Source of the DNA: Gracilimonas mengyeensis
GTDB lineage: Bacteria; Bacteroidota; Rhodothermia; Balneolales; Balneolaceae
Assembly: GCF_900182705.1 (NCBI RefSeq)
Contig: NZ_FXTP01000018.1
Location: 1-64,000, forward strand
Reading direction: 5' to 3'
DNA: 64,000 nt
A program made the position numbers and the translations under genes. The notes under the pieces are model-generated. The model was given only the letters and a program-made list of their open reading frames with translations, was not told where the DNA came from and ran no database searches. Positions 20,301 through 28,032 of this stretch are shown one piece after another (the stretch's first letter is position 1; every line of letters starts with the position of its first letter).

Positions 20301-22207
20301 TCACCTACTCCACCCCATCCATGTGCGGTAACGATGATGGTGTGGGTTTGATCAATACTGCGAATGGTTTCAATGGCTTGTTGTTGAACAGGATACCACT
20401 CTTCCTGTGTCATATTGGGCTCATTGGCAATTTCATAGAAGATGTATTCCGAGCGGTCTTTATAATGGTTTGCGATCTGAGTCCACACCGGGATAAGGGC
20501 ATTAAAAAGCTGGGGATCTGTCAGTGCCTCATCCACGGTATGATTGTCAATAATGAGATTTAGCTGCAGCTCTTCAGCCCAGTTTACCGCCCGGTCAAGT
20601 AGATTAAACAGCAAAGGGTCGACGGTGTATTCGGGCGCCCCACTGGTAAAAAGATGGAAACTGATGGGTACCCTAACCACATCCACTCCGATGCTTTTAA
20701 GATTGATTAGGTCTTGTTTAGTGTATTCGGAAAAGAAGATGTCCTGCGCTCTGTTCACATACTGAAACCATCCGGATAGGTTTACGCCTCTTGTAAATGG
20801 GGTTTCGACGATGCCCGGATCGACTGTAGCCGTTTCAATGGTAAATGGAGTTCTGTTGCGGGAGTACACATTGAGGGTGCTTGCGTCGGTAATTCTGACT
20901 TTTGCCTTATCTGAAACTTCTCCCGGCAAAGTGAAAGTATATTGGCCATCAGAAGCCTGAACCTGATCTGCTATTACTTCCCAGGTTTTTCCTCCATCAT
21001 CAGAAAACTCGATTTCCAGCTCAGTGATATTCTCTGAAGTCCATTCTATAGTAATTTGATCTTCTGCTTCAAGTTCTTCATCGCCTTCGGGATAGGTGAG
21101 AGTAAGTGATTTTCCATGGGGCTCAGGCTCAAGTCCGACGAGTGCGGAGACATCATCGGGGTACAATTCGAAGTTATTGACCGGGTAATAACCATGCTGT
21201 TCACCAAAATCCCATCGCACATGTATTTCGTCGTATTCATTAAAGCCGTCCGCTATGTAAAAATGCCCGCCTTGATTCACTATGTTTCCGCTGGCTATAA
21301 TGACGACCCGGCCGTTTCGGAATTCGTTTTTCAAGAGCTCCGTCCAGGCCTCTGTGGTAAAATCATCTTTATGAACAACCTGTGCCGAATTTTTGTAGCC
21401 GAAGTTGTTGATGAAGCCATTTCTGAAATCCTCAAGACTGCCACCGGTTACGTATTTGTCTTGAATAGCAGTGGCGGCATGGTAGACTAAAGTTGCTGCA
21501 TGATGATATTCTTCTTGCGAAGCAGATTGGGGCAGGTAATCCGGCATCTGGTCGAAATTGTATTCTGTTGCTCCGAAATTGGCATGGTAATCGATTCCAT
21601 ACCGGTCGGTAAAACTCACTTCCCCAAAGCCTTTTCTGGGGAATTCCCAATAATGAAGCACCTTGCTGAAAGCAGTAGGACCACAACTGTTGGCAATATG
21701 ACCATTGATTACTCCATGGCGGTGATCAAAATCAACTTCGGCATAGTAGGCATTCAGCGGGTAGGTATAGCCCATCCACCGGTCACGGACGCGCGGTTCC
21801 AAGGCTTCATTACTTTGTTGCAGAGTTCGAAGCTCAAGGTCAAAGCCAAGATCGGAGCTCCCGATTTGATCCTGGTGTATTTCAACTGCAATGACATTGT
21901 CGCCGTTTTGGAGATAGTCCGGGTTCAGGTTGAAGGAGTAATAGGTTGATTCACCTGCATCGCTGACGCCTCCTTCGGCCAGTGTAGTATTAGAGATAGC
22001 ACCAGTGGGCATATTCTCGCGGATCACCTCATGTCCATTCAGGTAAACTACAGCTCCATCATCTCTTAATAAATTCACCTGAATTTTATCGATGACTGCA
22101 AGACTGGATACCTCAAATCGCTGCCGGAAATAGTATGCGATAGTGGGATCACTTGACTGTGATTCTCCGGTTTTCTTAAGCACTATATTGTTGAGATATA
22201 CATCCAT
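17330..22207 (-). CDS. Type IX secreted C10-like protease/tandem GH5 protein, main part
   Basis: This 1,625-residue frame is most of a giant secreted protein. In order: the second part of a galactose-binding-like domain (to about 130); a C10 (streptopain)-like cysteine protease module with NSCGPTAFSK and GGHFYIADGF supplying Cys and His (about 145-360); an Ig-like domain (about 370-460). Two GH5 glycoside hydrolase modules follow, each with the acid/base Glu in YEIANEPNM and the nucleophile Glu in GELGVY, and each followed by a beta-sandwich domain. The last 90 residues are a type IX sorting domain starting LHQNYPNPFNPST. The frame has no signal peptide. Its true N-terminus is the adjacent frame 22183-22899, which joins through a one-base shift near 22255. 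Confidence 0.9.
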   Translation of the reverse strand: MDVYLNNIVLKKTGESQSSDPTIAYYFRQRFEVSSLAVIDKIQVNLLRDDGAVVYLNGHEVIRENMPTGAISNTTLAEGGVSDAGESTYYSFNLNPDYLQNGDNVIAVEIHQDQIGSSDLGFDLELRTLQQSNEALEPRVRDRWMGYTYPLNAYYAEVDFDHRHGVINGHIANSCGPTAFSKVLHYWEFPRKGFGEVSFTDRYGIDYHANFGATEYNFDQMPDYLPQSASQEEYHHAATLVYHAATAIQDKYVTGGSLEDFRNGFINNFGYKNSAQVVHKDDFTTEAWTELLKNEFRNGRVVIIASGNIVNQGGHFYIADGFNEYDEIHVRWDFGEQHGYYPVNNFELYPDDVSALVGLEPEPHGKSLTLTYPEGDEELEAEDQITIEWTSENITELEIEFSDDGGKTWEVIADQVQASDGQYTFTLPGEVSDKAKVRITDASTLNVYSRNRTPFTIETATVDPGIVETPFTRGVNLSGWFQYVNRAQDIFFSEYTKQDLINLKSIGVDVVRVPISFHLFTSGAPEYTVDPLLFNLLDRAVNWAEELQLNLIIDNHTVDEALTDPQLFNALIPVWTQIANHYKDRSEYIFYEIANEPNMTQEEWYPVQQQAIETIRSIDQTHTIIVTAHGWGGVGDMEDIPVYDDNNLIYTFHFYEPFIFTTQGADWGELSMESLAGIPFPYDAANMPPFPPELEGTWLESEYHNYPNTGTVEAIKERMDIAIQFGNERGVPVYAGELGVYIANSDPSSRLKWYEEVTSYLTEHKIGWTDWMGIYEKDSEEFFDHDLNIPLLEVMGFETPPQTPLTIQPDTTGFTIYDDFFGRYIGKMPFGYPEQLSFYRQDAPQEGDFNIHWPNPQQYTSITFDFNPDKDLSALLEEEYMLEFYMKSDTPELNMEINFLDTQTDDPGDRAWRMSATIDATLVPGDEEWRLVQIPLSEFMEAGIFDGHWYPAQGDFDWTKIDRFEFSAPTSLEGNNVWFDDINIKKQSPPPGLVETPFSKGVNLSQWFQDDTIQETFFTRYTKQDLIDIKSLGADVVRVPINFHFMTSGAPAYTIDTLLLNFLDQVLDWAEELKLHIIIDNHAIGQALTNSDRLDALVPVWTQLAERYKDRSEFIYYEIANEPNMTPEEWFLLQQQAIDAIRSVDATHSIIVTSNGWGGVEDLKNMPVYEDENLIYTFHFYAPFVFTTQGAFWGEPNLESLAGVPFPYEAATMPSVPSELKGTWLEDALHSYPEEGNVEFIREQMDIAIEFGNKRGVPLYVGELGVYMPNAQQESRVNWYREVTRYFDEHKIGWTSWDYRDGFGLFYKDSDELFEHDLNMPLVEAMGFNTPPQTPLNIQPDTTGFTIYDDYFGDHIYDSHYRYPQGVNFYNQDTPDESEFSIHWSDARKFGKIEVDFRPDKDLTLLLEENYMLEFYMKTDASDLDMEIRFVDTKTDEDGDHAWRMTTTIDATMVTGDEEWHFVQIPLTDFAESGSYEDGWDYEPQGDFDWSRIDFFEISAAEPLQGQNVWIHDIHIVEQEPAVSIKDEGNKPIAFALHQNYPNPFNPSTIISYALPEKSNIQIQVYNVMGQKVAELLNKTQSSGRYTLRWHADDLPSGMYLIKINANQANGQRNFTDTRKALLIK

Positions 22208-22899
22208 GTCGGATGTACCCAGGTCAAAATTGAGTCGGGTTTGGGAATGGTTGGATCCTCCATGGTGAATTCGAAAGCAAATGTTTGGGAGGAGGTAGTA
22301 AGGTCAATGGATTCGTTAGTGAATTCATCATAAGGAGAACTTTGCATGCCAACGGTCATGCTCATTGCACGGTTGCCATCTGCCCAGGCATCAAAACTGA
22401 CCTCGTAAGTCGCGCCGTATTCAATGGTAAGATCTCTTTGGTGAAGCTGTACATGCCAGCCTTGATCTCCGCCATCGGCAATTGAAGCATGCAAAATCCC
22501 ATTACCTGCACTGAAAGAAGCCGCGGCATTTGTAGTTTGGATGTATTGATCCCATCCGGTCATTCCATTTGAAAAGTTGCCGTTTTCCAGCAGGTTTTCA
22601 CCGGTTATGGCCGTTGATGCAAAAGTCCCCTCTTTAGCCATTTGCTTGGTTTGTAAGCCGGAATTCAATGTGGTCTGTTCAATCCCGTCTCCGAAACCAA
22701 GTATGCCGGGGCCAGCTGGCCAGCTGCTATCATCGTAATTAAAATCAACCCACGCTGCTCCCGGAAAGGAGCCATCATTCGAATATTTCCAGTTTGAGTT
22801 TTTGGGGATGAGTACCTCTTGGGCGAGAATAGTTTTGGAGAGGAAAATTGAGGTGAGAAGGATGAAAAGTGCAGTGTTGAGGACCTTCGAACAGATCAT
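22183..22899 (-). CDS. N-terminal part of the frameshifted type IX C10/GH5 protein
   Basis: The 238-residue frame supplies the missing start: a signal peptide (residues 1-26, ending ILAQ) and the first half of a galactose-binding-like domain (WKYSNDGSFPGAAWVDFNYD and SWPAGPGILGFGDG). A carbohydrate-binding module of the CBM4/9 type follows (NLLENGNFSNGMTGWDQYI, then EVSFDAWADG). The last 20 or so residues (after MEDP) are out of frame. Reading the other frame from there gives NHSQTRLNFDLGTSD, the proper end of the CBM. GGAGG lies seven bases before the ATG at 22899. The whole gene would encode about 1,855 residues. As the sequence stands, the signal peptide and the enzymes are in different frames. 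Confidence 0.85.
   Translation of the reverse strand: MICSKVLNTALFILLTSIFLSKTILAQEVLIPKNSNWKYSNDGSFPGAAWVDFNYDDSSWPAGPGILGFGDGIEQTTLNSGLQTKQMAKEGTFASTAITGENLLENGNFSNGMTGWDQYIQTTNAAASFSAGNGILHASIADGGDQGWHVQLHQRDLTIEYGATYEVSFDAWADGNRAMSMTVGMQSSPYDEFTNESIDLTTSSQTFAFEFTMEDPTIPKPDSILTWVHPTWMYISTI
22245..22262 (-). other. Frameshift site in the C10/GH5 gene
   Basis: Homology of the two frames switches here: EFTMED in the upstream frame continues as NHSQTRLNF in the downstream frame. A single-base deletion near GGATCC (22253-22258) explains it. No standard slippery heptamer is aligned with the upstream frame, so a mutation or a sequencing error is more likely than programmed shifting. Confidence 0.75.
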
Positions 22900-23085
22900 G
22901 GCAAGCCTCCAAAAAATGAAATCTCCCCTGCAAGGAAATAGATTTAAATAATAGTTAGATCAAAAAATCAATTCGCTGAAACTCAGTTACCCCGAACTGA
23001 TAGTGGAAAGGCTACGACTCAAAAACCCATACTTGAAGAACTACGACAGTTTTTGTGAATTACATATGAAGTATCGGGTAGATAC

Positions 23086-23116
23086 AAAAAAAGCCCCGAT
23101 GCTTGGCATCGAAGCT
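23086..23116 (-). terminator. Intrinsic terminator of the pnt operon
   Basis: On the minus strand AGCTTCGATGC pairs with GCATCGGGGCT (two G-T wobbles) over a three-base loop, followed by seven T residues. It lies about 60 bases beyond the pntB stop. Confidence 0.88.
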
Positions 23117-23176
23117 TTTAAAAAGAAAGGTTGAAGGAGCGATCAATCATCAATCACCCTTCAAAAATCATAAATC

Positions 23177-24595
23177 CTATACGTCGTTCAATGCTTCATT
23201 AAGCGCCTGCAGGCTTTTCTTAGCATCACCAAAGAACATCTGGTTCTTCTCAGCATAGAACAATGGATTGTCGATGCCGGCATAACCGGGACTTAAACTG
23301 CGTTTAAAGACTACGGTTCGTTTAGCATCATCCACATTAAGGATAGGCATGCCGTAAATGGGGCTGCCGGGCTCGGTTTTGGCCACGGGATTTACTACGT
23401 CGTTGGCTCCTATTACAAGAACTACATCGGTGGTTTTAAATTCCGGGTTGATCTGGTCCATGTCCAGCAACTGATCGTAGGGCACATCTGCTTCAGCCAA
23501 TAGTACGTTCATGTGGCCGGGCATACGTCCTGCAACCGGGTGAATTCCATATTTAACTTGCACGCCGCGTTCTTCGAGTTTTTGGGCTACTTCTTTTAAT
23601 ACGTGCTGTGCCTGGGCAACGGCCAGTCCATAACCGGGGGCAATTACTACTTTAGAGGCATAAGCTACCTGAATGGCTAAATCTTCAGCGGAAGTTTCGC
23701 GAACAGTTTTGTCGCCGTCTTCGCCAGCGCCAGCTCCGCCGGAGTCGCCGCCAAAGGCACCAAAAATCACATTCGTGAGCGAACGGTTCATGGCTTTACA
23801 CATGATGTTAGTGAGGATAAGTCCTGCAGCACCAACCAGTGCACCGGAAATAATCAGCAGGTTGTTGCCGATCACAAAACCAGCCATAGAAGCCGCTATA
23901 CCGGAATAGGAGTTCAACAAAGAAATAACCACCGGCATGTCGGCGCCTCCAATGGGGATCACAGAAGTGATTCCGATCAAGAGAGAAAGCCCCAGGATAA
24001 TCCAGAAAATAGTTTGGTTGGTGGGATCAAAAGTGAATATCCCAATCAGCACCAACACCGCGATCATAGAGCCAATGTTAATTACATTCAGACCGGGAAA
24101 AGTAATGGCATTGCCTGAGATAAAGCCTTTAAGCTTGCCAAAGGCGATGAAACTTCCTGTGAAAGTGAGGGCTCCGATGAATACGCCTAAACCGGTGGTT
24201 ACCAAGCTGTCAGGTGTCATCGTGGTCGGATCAACCAGGCGTGAAAACTCACCCCAGGCTACCAGGGCAGAGGCACCACCCCCAAAACCGTTGAATACAG
24301 CTACGAGCTCGGGCATGGCGGTCATGGCTACCTTTTTAGCCAGAACGGCCCCAATCAATCCACCTATGAGCACACCGCCGATAATCCATTCAAAAGAAAC
24401 AATTTGTTGATCAAAAAGGGTTACTACAATCCCGATAAACATACCAAGTGCCGCAAATTGGTTTCCCTTACGTGCGGTGGCAGGGGAATTCAATAACTTC
24501 AGCCCTCTAATGAAAAAGAAGGTGGCTACCAGGTAGATGATTTGGATGGTGTCGGGCAGATAGGGTAAAATAGCTTCTGGTAAAAACTGGCTCAT
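23177..24595 (-). CDS. pntB: NAD(P) transhydrogenase subunit beta
   Basis: A 472-residue membrane protein forming the proton channel and the NADP(H)-binding domain III of transhydrogenase. About nine hydrophobic segments occupy residues 1-265, including glycine-rich helices (GFGGGASALVAWGEF). The C-terminal soluble domain has APGYGLAVAQAQH, GIHPVAGRMPGHMNVLLAEA and VLVIGANDVVNPVAKTEPGS, the NADP-binding signatures. It uses the proton gradient to reduce NADP with NADH. The start overlaps the pntAB stop by four bases. All expected motifs are present and the length is normal. Confidence 0.97.
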   Translation of the reverse strand: MSQFLPEAILPYLPDTIQIIYLVATFFFIRGLKLLNSPATARKGNQFAALGMFIGIVVTLFDQQIVSFEWIIGGVLIGGLIGAVLAKKVAMTAMPELVAVFNGFGGGASALVAWGEFSRLVDPTTMTPDSLVTTGLGVFIGALTFTGSFIAFGKLKGFISGNAITFPGLNVINIGSMIAVLVLIGIFTFDPTNQTIFWIILGLSLLIGITSVIPIGGADMPVVISLLNSYSGIAASMAGFVIGNNLLIISGALVGAAGLILTNIMCKAMNRSLTNVIFGAFGGDSGGAGAGEDGDKTVRETSAEDLAIQVAYASKVVIAPGYGLAVAQAQHVLKEVAQKLEERGVQVKYGIHPVAGRMPGHMNVLLAEADVPYDQLLDMDQINPEFKTTDVVLVIGANDVVNPVAKTEPGSPIYGMPILNVDDAKRTVVFKRSLSPGYAGIDNPLFYAEKNQMFFGDAKKSLQALNEALNDV

Positions 24596-24888
24596 TGGTC
24601 ATCCTCTTTTTTCTTGAACATTTCGAGCATGCGATCGGTAACCATGAATCCGCCCACCACGTTGATGGTAGCAAATACAATGGCCACAAAACCGATGATT
24701 TGACTGGTTTGAGAGTCCACGCCCGAGTGTCCGGCTACGATGAGTGCCCCCACAATGGTGATGCCTGAAATGGCATTGGCTCCACTCATAAGCGGCGTAT
24801 GCAGCGTTGGCGGGACTTTTGAAATCAGTTCAAAGCCAATGAAACAGGCCAGAACAAAGATGAATAAAGAAAATATTAAGGCTGACAT
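24592..24888 (-). CDS. pntAB: NAD(P) transhydrogenase alpha subunit, membrane part
   Basis: A 98-residue membrane protein (domain II of the alpha subunit as a separate chain), with about three hydrophobic segments and signatures PPTLHTPLMSGANAISGI and NVVGGFMVTDRMLEMFKKK. The chosen ATG gives the family-typical start MSALIF. The frame continues nine residues upstream to 24915, but those residues (MFNIQYSTD) are translated from a repeat element and are not expected in the protein. No ribosome-binding site is obvious at the ATG, because the repeat element abuts it. It overlaps pntB by four bases. Confidence 0.92.
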   Translation of the reverse strand: MSALIFSLFIFVLACFIGFELISKVPPTLHTPLMSGANAISGITIVGALIVAGHSGVDSQTSQIIGFVAIVFATINVVGGFMVTDRMLEMFKKKEDDQ

Positions 24889-24895
24889 ATCAGTA

Positions 24896-25037
24896 GAATA
24901 TTGAATATTGAACAAGGAATATTGAATAACGAACTAATCAATAAGTTGCTCAATACATGGTTATCTGATTCAATTCAAAAAATTTGTTTAGACGAATACT
25001 TCGATATTCACGATTGAATATTCAATATTCGCTATTC
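24896..25037. mobile_element. Shortened relative of the palindromic four-helix-bundle element
   Basis: Between pntAB and pntAA lie a left arm built of GAATATTGAA units (24896-24933) and a right arm beginning TACTTCGATATTCA and ending in ATTCAATATTCGCTATTC (24997-25037). The central 60 or so bases are AT-rich and non-coding. The intact element at 29576-30020 also has TACTTCGATATTCA at the inner edge of its right arm. I read this as a deletion derivative. It directly follows the pntAA stop codon. Confidence 0.7.
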
Positions 25038-26153
25038 TTTAAGCATCGGGCTTATTACTTCGCCCTGATGGGTGATGGTGGTGTTTTTGATAATCTCGTC
25101 TTCAAAATTGAAGTTCGGCTTGCCGTCTTCGAGCAGCAGGTTCAGCAAAGCAACCATATTTTTGGAATATAGCTTACTGGCATGCAGAGAAAGCTGGCTG
25201 GGCAGGTTGTATGGACCAACGATACTCACCCCATATTTTTCTACCGTTTTGCCGTGTTCGGTAAGTTCGCAGTTACCTCCATTTTCAGAGGCAATATCCA
25301 CAATCACCGATCCGGGGGCCATATCTTTCACCATTTCTTCAGTAATAAGTATAGGCGCAGGTCGACCAGGGATAAGTGCTGTGGTAATTACGATATCCGA
25401 TTTCCTGGCATGCTTATGAATAGCCTCTCGCTGTAGCTCTTGCTTGCTCTTGTCAAGTTCTTTGGCATAACCGCCTTCGGTTTGGGTCTCGTCATCACCC
25501 AGTTCTACTTCTACAAATTTGGCTCCCAAGCTTTCCACCTGTTCTTTTACTTCCGGGCGGATGTCGAAGGCTTCTACTACAGCTCCAAGACGACGCAGAG
25601 TCGCAATAGCTTGCAACCCGGCCACTCCAGCTCCCAGTACCAGGGTTTTAGCTGGGGGGATGGTGCCTGCTGCGGTCATCATCATTGGGAGGTATTTGTC
25701 CAGTTCGTTAGCAGCAATCAGGGCTGATTTGTATCCGGCGATAGAACTCATGGAGGAAAGGGCATCCATATTTTGTGCGCGGGATATGCGCGGTACGGCA
25801 TCCATGCCCATACCCGTAATGCCTTGCTCTTTAAGCAATTCTACTAATTCGGGATGCTGCAAGGCCCAAAGGAAACAGATAAGAATGGCGCCTTTCTTAA
25901 GCTTCTTAATATCGGCTTCATCGGGAGTTTGGATGGTCAGCAGAATATCACACTCCGAAAGTACCTTATCCCGGCTTTCTGCAATTTTAGCCCCGGATTC
26001 TTCATATTCTGCATCCGGAAAGTTAGACCCCAAACCGGCGCCTTCTTCAACCCAAATTTCCAGTTCTTGTTTAACTAACTGTGCGGTCACTTCCGGGGTA
26101 AGTGCAACCCGGCGTTCATGTTCCGCTGTTTCTTTTAGTACTCCAACTATCAC
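25032..26153 (-). CDS. pntAA: NAD(P) transhydrogenase alpha subunit, NAD-binding part
   Basis: A 373-residue soluble protein (domain I) that binds NAD(H). The N-terminal half carries GVLKETAEHERRVALTPEV, typical of the alanine dehydrogenase/PntA family, and the Rossmann fold shows VLGAGVAGLQAIATLRRLGA around residue 170. Another family stretch is SDIVITTALIPGRPAPILIT. The start codon is GTG with a GGAGG site six bases upstream. The stop codon TAG is immediately followed by a repeat element that separates it from pntAB by about 140 bases. The order alpha1-alpha2-beta is the usual split form. Confidence 0.96.
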   Translation of the reverse strand: MIVGVLKETAEHERRVALTPEVTAQLVKQELEIWVEEGAGLGSNFPDAEYEESGAKIAESRDKVLSECDILLTIQTPDEADIKKLKKGAILICFLWALQHPELVELLKEQGITGMGMDAVPRISRAQNMDALSSMSSIAGYKSALIAANELDKYLPMMMTAAGTIPPAKTLVLGAGVAGLQAIATLRRLGAVVEAFDIRPEVKEQVESLGAKFVEVELGDDETQTEGGYAKELDKSKQELQREAIHKHARKSDIVITTALIPGRPAPILITEEMVKDMAPGSVIVDIASENGGNCELTEHGKTVEKYGVSIVGPYNLPSQLSLHASKLYSKNMVALLNLLLEDGKPNFNFEDEIIKNTTITHQGEVISPMLKE

Positions 26154-26454
26154 TTTATATCCTCCGTTAAAAACGTTTCGGCAAATAACATACTGAAATG
26201 AAAGTTAATCGCAAACTTAAATGGGAGCGCTTTTTTACAAAAATTATAATCTTTCATTGCTTATGTGTGTTTGACTTGTGCTTAAAAGCCCTTTAAAAAA
26301 GCAGTTTGGTGATTGATATAGTTGATAATTGTGAAAACTATATGAATCATGGATAAGTGAGCTCTATCTAAACCATAGATATTTTGAGAAATATATTTGT
26401 CTGATAAAACCGTATTATTACAGTCGAAAAATCAAACAAAGTCAATTTAGTATT
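26154..26454. other. Divergent intergenic region pntAA/trxB
   Basis: About 300 bases between two divergently transcribed genes, presumably holding both promoters. TATATTTG at 26392-26399 fits the -7 TAnnTTTG pattern for trxB, but a -33 TTTG at proper distance is missing. I see no repeats or small gene here. Confidence 0.5.
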
Positions 26455-27432
26455 ATGGAAGATATTGCAGGAAAAACATTTAAGGTTGTGATCGTAGGTA
26501 GTGGTCCGGCTGGACTTACCGCCGCCCTATATGCAGCCCGTGCCGACCTAAATCCCATTGTATTTGAAGGGCCGGAACCTGGTGGACAGCTTATGACCAC
26601 CACCGACGTGGAAAATTTTCCCGGTTATCCGGAAGGGGTGATGGGACCTAAGATGATGCAGGATTTCCGCGAACAAGCTACCCGTTTTGGAGCCGACTGC
26701 CGCTACGGATATGTAACAGATATTGACTTCAGCAAGCAGCCGTACAAAATTACGGTTGATGAAGAAACGGAAGTATATGCGCATGCCATTATTGCTTCAA
26801 CGGGTGCTTCAGCCAAATGGCTGCATCTTGAAAGTGAGCAAAAGTTGCGTGGTAAAGGTGTATCAGCATGTGCTACCTGTGACGGGGCTTTCTTCCGCGA
26901 TCAGCACGTAATTATTGTAGGCGGTGGTGATACCGCAATGGAGGAAGCAACCTTTCTCACCAAGTTTGCCAGCAAGGTAACCGTGGTACATCGCCGGGAT
27001 GAGCTACGTGCTTCTAAAGCCATGCAAACCCGTGCATTCAACAATGAGAAGATTGAATTCATGTGGGACAGCGAGCTGGTAGAAGTGCTGGGCGATAAGG
27101 TAGTAGAAGGTGTGAAAATTAAAAATAATAACACCGATGAAGTTATTACCCTTGATGATGTAACCGGTGTATTTGTAGCCATCGGTCATAAGCCCAATAC
27201 GGACTTGTTTAAAGGCGTAGTTGAGATGGATGATGTCGGTTATATTAAAACAAAAGGACAATCAACAGAGACCGATCTTCCGGGTATTTTTGCCTGTGGA
27301 GATGCGATGGATGCGGTTTATCGCCAGGCAGTAACTGCTGCAGGCACCGGATGTAAGGCTGCTCTTGATGCTGAACGCTATCTCGGCGAGCTGGAAAGCA
27401 AAGAAGCCATTGCCGAATCCCACTGGAAGTAG
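26455..27432 (+). CDS. trxB: Thioredoxin reductase
   Basis: A 325-residue FAD/NADPH enzyme that reduces thioredoxin. The FAD-binding GSGPAGLTAALYAARADL lies near residue 15, and the redox CxxC is in SACATCDGAFF (Cys at about 140 and 143). The NADPH-binding GGGDTAMEEATFL and HRRDELRASK follow at about 160-185, and the second FAD motif GIFACGDAMD is near 280. Length and motif order are those of bacterial low-molecular-weight TrxB. It is monocistronic and followed within a few bases by a short-period inverted repeat. Confidence 0.97.
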   Translation: MEDIAGKTFKVVIVGSGPAGLTAALYAARADLNPIVFEGPEPGGQLMTTTDVENFPGYPEGVMGPKMMQDFREQATRFGADCRYGYVTDIDFSKQPYKITVDEETEVYAHAIIASTGASAKWLHLESEQKLRGKGVSACATCDGAFFRDQHVIIVGGGDTAMEEATFLTKFASKVTVVHRRDELRASKAMQTRAFNNEKIEFMWDSELVEVLGDKVVEGVKIKNNNTDEVITLDDVTGVFVAIGHKPNTDLFKGVVEMDDVGYIKTKGQSTETDLPGIFACGDAMDAVYRQAVTAAGTGCKAALDAERYLGELESKEAIAESHWK

Positions 27433-27436
27433 AGTA

Positions 27437-27519
27437 TTGATATGGTGATTTAGTGATATAGTGGTAGTGTCGGTTTAAACCTGATAAATCACTATATCAC
27501 TTTATTACTATATCACCCA
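27437..27519. repeat. Imperfect inverted repeat of GTGATATAGT units
   Basis: Left side GGTGATTTAGTGATATAGTG and right side, reversed, GTAATAAAGTGATATAGTGA form a long imperfect hairpin directly after the trxB stop and up to the stop of the convergent DUF4342 gene. Short periodic units (8-10 bases) recall the GAATATTGAA elements. It could serve as a shared transcription barrier, though there is no T-tract. Confidence 0.7.
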
Positions 27520-27520
27520 T

Positions 27521-27940
27521 TCACTTTTCATCCTTTTTCTTTCCTACCGTTTTCTCTTCTTTTTCTTCGGAATCTGAATCCGTTTCTGAGGATTCTTCCT
27601 CCTCCTCTTCATCTTCAATATCAATAATTTCAGCATCTACGGAGTATTCATCTTCGTCGGTGACTTCGCGTTCTACAATGATTTGGTAATCATTAATGAA
27701 CATGGCGAACATCCCAATGGCAGAAATAACCGGTGCCATAGCTGCAGCTAAAGTAACACCACCGACACCTACGGTAAGATTGGTCTCGAATTTGACTTCG
27801 CCTTCTTTGTTCTTAATGATGAGCTTGCGGGCACTGCCTTCCTTGATAAGCTTGCGAATTTGTTTGATGACTTCATTTACGCCGCCCTGGATTTCTTCGT
27901 AAATGGTTTTGGCCTTGGTTTTTGCGTCTTCTTTCTTCAT
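27521..27940 (-). CDS. DUF4342-family protein
   Basis: A 139-residue protein with the DUF4342 domain in residues about 10-90: EEIQGGVNEVIKQIRKLIKE, GSARKLIIKNKEGEVKFETN and a glycine/alanine-rich hydrophobic segment (TLAAAMAPVISAIGMFAMFI) that may be membrane-associated. The C-terminal 40 residues are almost entirely acidic with serine (EEEEEESSETDSDSEEKEEK) and end in a basic tip. The function of the family is unknown to me. It is convergent with trxB and divergent from the YifB gene. Confidence 0.85.
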   Translation of the reverse strand: MKKEDAKTKAKTIYEEIQGGVNEVIKQIRKLIKEGSARKLIIKNKEGEVKFETNLTVGVGGVTLAAAMAPVISAIGMFAMFINDYQIIVEREVTDEDEYSVDAEIIDIEDEEEEEESSETDSDSEEKEEKTVGKKKDEK

Positions 27941-28032
27941 GATTTCTACCGTTTGTGAAAATTTTTTGTAAGGAATTGCTTTCTCACCGCTCTAACTACG
28001 TAAAGATAATATAAAAGATTCAGGTACAAACT

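Noticed and set aside
22183-22262. Programmed -1 frameshift in the C10/GH5 gene
   Set aside because: The bases include CCCAAAC, but it is not in the phase required relative to the upstream frame, and no downstream stem is obvious.
24984-25172. Plus-strand frame of 62 codons over the pnt repeat element
   Set aside because: Translation of the repeat arm and antisense of pntAA.
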